64,000 nt of DNA from positions 1 through 64,000 of the forward strand of contig CAYJOR010000009.1 of NCBI GenBank assembly GCA_964371865.1. The letters run 5' to 3'. The stretch comes from CAYJAZ01 sp964371865. GTDB taxonomy: Bacteria; Desulfobacterota; Desulfovibrionia; Desulfovibrionales; Desulfovibrionaceae. The position numbers were made by a program, and so were the translations under genes. Of the stretch, positions 60,138 to 64,000 are shown piece by piece. The notes under the pieces are model-generated. The model was not told the origin of the DNA, made no database searches, and saw only the letters and a list, made by a program, of their open reading frames with translations. Position 1 is the stretch's first letter. Each line of letters begins with the position of its first letter.

Positions 60138-63100
60138 CTAATATTCAATTTTACGTTTTAAATATAAAGCGAAAGCAGATGGAGCATTACACCCTATTAT
60201 AGTAAGTAGTTCATAAAATTCATTTTTCTCTTCTTGGTTAAGCGTGTTGTATTCATTGTATATATTGTTACATAATAACTCATAATATTTTACACAATAT
60301 TCTTCAGAAAAAGCATTCGGTCGAATTAGAGCTGGTCGAAGAGATTTTATGTGTTGTATAAAGTATTTCATTTCAAGCTCTTTCTTATAATATAGAAAGA
60401 TATTGGCATAATTATCTATTCCTGCAGAGGAATCTAAAAATTCACTTGCCCAACTCATGAGTTCATCCTTATTATTTTCAACAAATTTAATTCTAAGATT
60501 ATTATCTCTTTTTCTCATTGTATCAACCCACGTAGTTCTTCGTAAAAAGAGTGCAGATAAAAGACGCCCAGTATTAAAGTATTTTTCATTGCTACGGGCA
60601 GAATCATAAACAAGACTCGCTTTATATGAACATTTTTTTAAAATTAAATAAACTTTTTCATAAAATATCAACGCTATGGAATTTTCAAGTATGCCATCTT
60701 GAACATTTCCAGCAAGAGTATCTAATGCATGTATGATTATATCATGAAATACTTCATGCTTATCAAGAATATATTTTTGTATTTTGTCAGTATTCCTTCC
60801 CTCTTGAAGAGCTTTACATATGAAATGACTTACTGTAAAGCTAATAAGAAAACTATTTTGCTTATACCACCTATTATCTTCTTTTGACTCATAAATTTTT
60901 TGTAGAATATGGAAAATATGTTTTTCTGTTTCAGAATAACCAGCTACATCACTAATATCAACAAGATGGTCTAAAAGATATAAATTTTCAAAATTAATTT
61001 CATTTGTATATTCGATTTTCCCTTTCTTTTTCCAAAATCTTTTCAGCAACTCCTCAGAAAAATTATTTTTTTTACTATGGTAGATGGAAGTAGCTTGTTT
61101 TTCTTGCTCAGTGGGATGAATTTTTGCTGTGATTGGTATCGTAAGAGTGTGTTTTGCTTTATGATCAACTTGTAGGTGCAACTTAAGTAGTTCTTCATCA
61201 AAATAGCAATAACCCAATAATAAATTGAATAAGTCTTTTCCTATAATTTTATGCTTAGCTGAAATTTTAGCAATAAGAGATTTTTCATCTATTGCTAAAG
61301 CAAATTGACTTGAATTAATAATTATTCTATATATAAAAGTTATAATTTCTTTTGAATACCTTTTGACAATACTTTCATCTAAAAAAAGAAAGGTTTCAAA
61401 AGTACGTATAGTAGTTTGTGAATCATGTATTTCAATTTTATTGATAGAAATTGTATTTATTATGTTCTGAAGAGATTTCCTGTGTTCTTTCTTCGAAAAA
61501 AGTGCAGGATTTTGTAAGCAATAGAGGTTATAAAAATACACTAAGCTCTCTTTAGTAAAAGGAGCACTTTCAGGAAGGTTTTCTTTACATTCTTCATAAT
61601 ATGCTACTATATCTTCATGTTTTGGTTGAGTTCCACCATAGCGTAGAAAGAACATCGCATTATTTTTTTTATCTCTTTCTGCAAGTAGCTTCTTTGTTGT
61701 TTCAGTGTATTCTTTTAGTTTTGGAGTTTCTAGTTCTTTTGCAGAATAAATAACTTTGTTTCCATCTTTGCCTATTGGTACAAAGTTACGTAAATCATGT
61801 TGATAGGCAAAATTTTGTAACTCAAGGTCATCTGATGTGTGCATTTCATCAAGAACTTTTTGTATGCTTTTTTGCTCGTCATGAATAGTTTGAGCTTGCA
61901 TAAACGCTGATGAAAAAGCATCGTCAATCCCATTCTTAAAGTTTAAAATACTTTTATACTCTTGTAATGACTGATGAGCTTCATAGTCATAAGAAGCATT
62001 GAATGAACCCTCATTCCATTTCACTTTTGCTGTAATGCTCATCATTCGAAGGAAATAATTTGCAGACAAGTTTATGAAAAGTGGATAGAATTGTTTGATA
62101 TCGGATACAATGATATTATATGCAACAGAAATTAAAATTAAATTATTTGATTCTTCAAGAAGCCTTTTTAAATATTGTGTTATGTCAGTTTTTACTTTTT
62201 TCAACAAAAGCTGTTGCATAAGTGCTTGTGCTATACACTGTAGTAAAACGGGCACAGAGCTAAAAGGAAGAAAGGCATAAAAGTGACTATCAACACAATA
62301 TATTGTGTGAGATTTACTACCAAATATAAATTTTTCTATTAACGTACTAGAATTATTGCCATCACATCGGTTTTCATTTAAAATTTCTATTTTTGAGTTA
62401 ACATAGTTAATTACAAAAGTAAATGTTTTTTCAAAGTTTACATTAAACATTTCGTAAATAATCGTCCTTTTTGGGTATGAGGCTCCACTTGTAAAAGGAT
62501 TTGAAATTCCGTATAGATGATCATCGTCAAACCTACTTCCGTAATATTTATCTTCATCTTGTAGAAAAGTAAATGCACTAAATAGATAAAAAACTTCATC
62601 TTCTATAAGTTCTAAGTTGGCAGAGCCAAAATCTTCAAGTAGATTGACACGCTGTGCTTTAGTAAGAAAGAATTCCGCAAAACGATTACTGAAATTATCA
62701 TCAATACTGCTAGAAATTTCATTTAAAAAACTTGCGCTGGTTTCGGGATTGAGGTAAGCATAATGCTTGAAAATTTGAACTAGCTGATTAAATCGTGAAT
62801 AGTCATGAGTCATCTGGTGTTCAACTAATAGTTTTAATAGATGAATAATAAGTTCAACAATAAAAGATAAGTTACTAGTAGCTACGAATTCAGGAAAACA
62901 GGTAATATATTTTGTCTTTGTATTCAGAAGTTTTGTTATATATTCAAAATTATTTGTATTTATAAGTTCTTTGTTCGAGTGAAAGAAAAATAAAATATCG
63001 AAGATTTTGTTAGATGGATATACAAAATTACTAAAATATGCATACGGTGGCGTATTTTCAGGAAGAGTTACATCGAAAGAAATTAAATTACAAGAGCTTG

Positions 63101-64000
63101 CAATATTATAAACCTTCTGCATGAAAGATGAATCATTACTTATTGATTCTTGATTCATCACAAGATATTCAATAAAGTATTTACTTTCGTAAAGTGCCTC
63201 AAGAATTGACCACTTCCAAATATACAAGACATCATGAGCATTTTGAAGCTCATCAATTTCACCAGCTATTGTTACAAGGGCATTATCAGAAAGTCTATCA
63301 TGAATCCACAGATTAAATGCTCTAGAGAGTAATAATGGCGAATCTATTGACTGAACAAGCTCCACGATACTTTTAGTCATTGCTTCTGTATCAAAAAATT
63401 TTGTAGATGCTATGTCTGTATATTTATCATGAGAAAATTTGTAACAAGAATTGTTTTCATGTAAAATTCCATTTCTAATTAACTGTTCCTCAAGCGTCGT
63501 ATCCATTGTAAATGGTATATACTCACTTTTTGAATTTAGCTTTTCTTTAACAAAATCAAGGAGTATCTTCTTTACTGCTGAATTAGGTTTAGTGAGTTCA
63601 TTCCAGAGTAAATTTTTCAACTGATATTCATTATCAATGTTGTCTAACTTACTAATAAGTTTACCAAAAATAACTTTAGCTAAATAAAATGGATTTTTTA
63701 GCAATTGGATAGTATTTGTTTTCAGATTTTTTATTTCAGGATATTTAGTTACTACTGTATTAAAGTCAATTTCAGAAATAATAGAAACTTCATGTTGAGC
63801 AATATGCATAAAATCAACGCGACTTGCTAATAGTAAAACCTCTTTAAGTTTTTCGATTGAATAACTTCGTATACCTATAAAAAATGAAACATTATCCTTA
63901 GTTGTCAGAAGTTTGATAGCTGATATAAAACTATCATCAAAATTATTATCAAATATTTTTTCAGCACTATCAATAATAATGCATATCTCATCTTCTAATA
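60138..64000 (-). CDS. Large STAND-like NTPase (5' end outside window)
   Basis: The reading frame is open from the window edge (63998) to a TAG at 60138, giving at least 1,286 residues; the first ATG at 63809 is internal. The first visible residues read LEDEICIIIDSAEKIF, a Walker B-like hydrophobic strand ending in Asp-Ser-Ala-Glu, then NVSFFIGIRSYS, a sensor-like strand with Arg. That is the C-terminal half of a P-loop domain of NACHT/STAND type. The remaining ~1,200 residues are helical-repeat-like, with no recognisable effector domain, as in the C-terminal sensor of Avs-like STAND proteins. Walker A must lie right of the window. It is followed by the MBL gene in a two-gene operon. Confidence 0.78.
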   Translation of the reverse strand, partial: LEDEICIIIDSAEKIFDNNFDDSFISAIKLLTTKDNVSFFIGIRSYSIEKLKEVLLLASRVDFMHIAQHEVSIISEIDFNTVVTKYPEIKNLKTNTIQLLKNPFYLAKVIFGKLISKLDNIDNEYQLKNLLWNELTKPNSAVKKILLDFVKEKLNSKSEYIPFTMDTTLEEQLIRNGILHENNSCYKFSHDKYTDIASTKFFDTEAMTKSIVELVQSIDSPLLLSRAFNLWIHDRLSDNALVTIAGEIDELQNAHDVLYIWKWSILEALYESKYFIEYLVMNQESISNDSSFMQKVYNIASSCNLISFDVTLPENTPPYAYFSNFVYPSNKIFDILFFFHSNKELINTNNFEYITKLLNTKTKYITCFPEFVATSNLSFIVELIIHLLKLLVEHQMTHDYSRFNQLVQIFKHYAYLNPETSASFLNEISSSIDDNFSNRFAEFFLTKAQRVNLLEDFGSANLELIEDEVFYLFSAFTFLQDEDKYYGSRFDDDHLYGISNPFTSGASYPKRTIIYEMFNVNFEKTFTFVINYVNSKIEILNENRCDGNNSSTLIEKFIFGSKSHTIYCVDSHFYAFLPFSSVPVLLQCIAQALMQQLLLKKVKTDITQYLKRLLEESNNLILISVAYNIIVSDIKQFYPLFINLSANYFLRMMSITAKVKWNEGSFNASYDYEAHQSLQEYKSILNFKNGIDDAFSSAFMQAQTIHDEQKSIQKVLDEMHTSDDLELQNFAYQHDLRNFVPIGKDGNKVIYSAKELETPKLKEYTETTKKLLAERDKKNNAMFFLRYGGTQPKHEDIVAYYEECKENLPESAPFTKESLVYFYNLYCLQNPALFSKKEHRKSLQNIINTISINKIEIHDSQTTIRTFETFLFLDESIVKRYSKEIITFIYRIIINSSQFALAIDEKSLIAKISAKHKIIGKDLFNLLLGYCYFDEELLKLHLQVDHKAKHTLTIPITAKIHPTEQEKQATSIYHSKKNNFSEELLKRFWKKKGKIEYTNEINFENLYLLDHLVDISDVAGYSETEKHIFHILQKIYESKEDNRWYKQNSFLISFTVSHFICKALQEGRNTDKIQKYILDKHEVFHDIIIHALDTLAGNVQDGILENSIALIFYEKVYLILKKCSYKASLVYDSARSNEKYFNTGRLLSALFLRRTTWVDTMRKRDNNLRIKFVENNKDELMSWASEFLDSSAGIDNYANIFLYYKKELEMKYFIQHIKSLRPALIRPNAFSEEYCVKYYELLCNNIYNEYNTLNQEEKNEFYELLTIIGCNAPSAFALYLKRKIEY

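Overview
The window is AT-rich DNA from a Gram-negative, menaquinone-using, flagellated bacterium. The best guess is a low-GC member of the Desulfovibrionales or a close relative, inferred without any database search. Pointers are a fused IspDF, a YedF selenium/sulfur protein beside a C_GCAxxG_C_C redox protein, DUF3880-type glycosyltransferases, an LpoA-like lipoprotein, a LapA-like RTX adhesin, and promoter sequences matching sigma54 and sigma28.

Layout 1-46214, chromosomal backbone: the end of tyrS; a lone DNA methyltransferase; glpK; an overlapping ispDF/glycosyltransferase/flavoprotein operon; a giant adhesin gene on the minus strand broken by a 100-N assembly gap; the convergent menaquinone genes menA and ubiE; an unknown gene behind a sigma54-type promoter; a complete trp leader-peptide attenuator in front of a solitary trpB; rpsL, rpsG and fusA; an NFACT protein with an MBL hydrolase; an LpoA-like lipoprotein with gatC, gatA and holB; hflK and hflC; an S24-type repressor with a lytic transglycosylase; yedF; a HAD phosphatase; a 20-residue-repeat protein (sigma54-type promoter) followed by another unknown gene (sigma28-type promoter); lemA; an HxlR/SDR divergent pair; an amino-acid ABC transporter; and dsbD. 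Short AT-rich elements with terminal inverted repeats (MITE-like) are scattered from about 13.9 to 43.1 kb.

Layout 46215-64000, accessory island: it starts at a 45-bp copy of the 3' end of an initiator tRNA-Met gene (minus strand), the expected left attachment site of an integrative element. Its right end is not in the window. Inside are an AAA15 ATPase/RloB-Toprim pair, a tyrosine integrase, an AlpA-like regulator, a mobilisation module (oriT-like region, MobC, relaxase, and two small genes nested in another frame of the relaxase gene, as in ColE1), a Cro/CI-type regulator with a palindromic operator, a fusion resembling a catalytically dead HsdM joined to HsdS, a lone MNT nucleotidyltransferase, and an MBL-fold hydrolase next to a very large STAND-like NTPase that runs off the window. 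The island reads as an integrative mobilisable element carrying several candidate phage-defence systems.

The most interesting unexplained material is the trio of unknown genes with flagellar-class promoters (15.9, 36.2 and 38.6 kb), the MBL/STAND pair and the degenerate methylase-specificity fusion at the right, the trp attenuator on an orphan trpB, and the MITE-like family.
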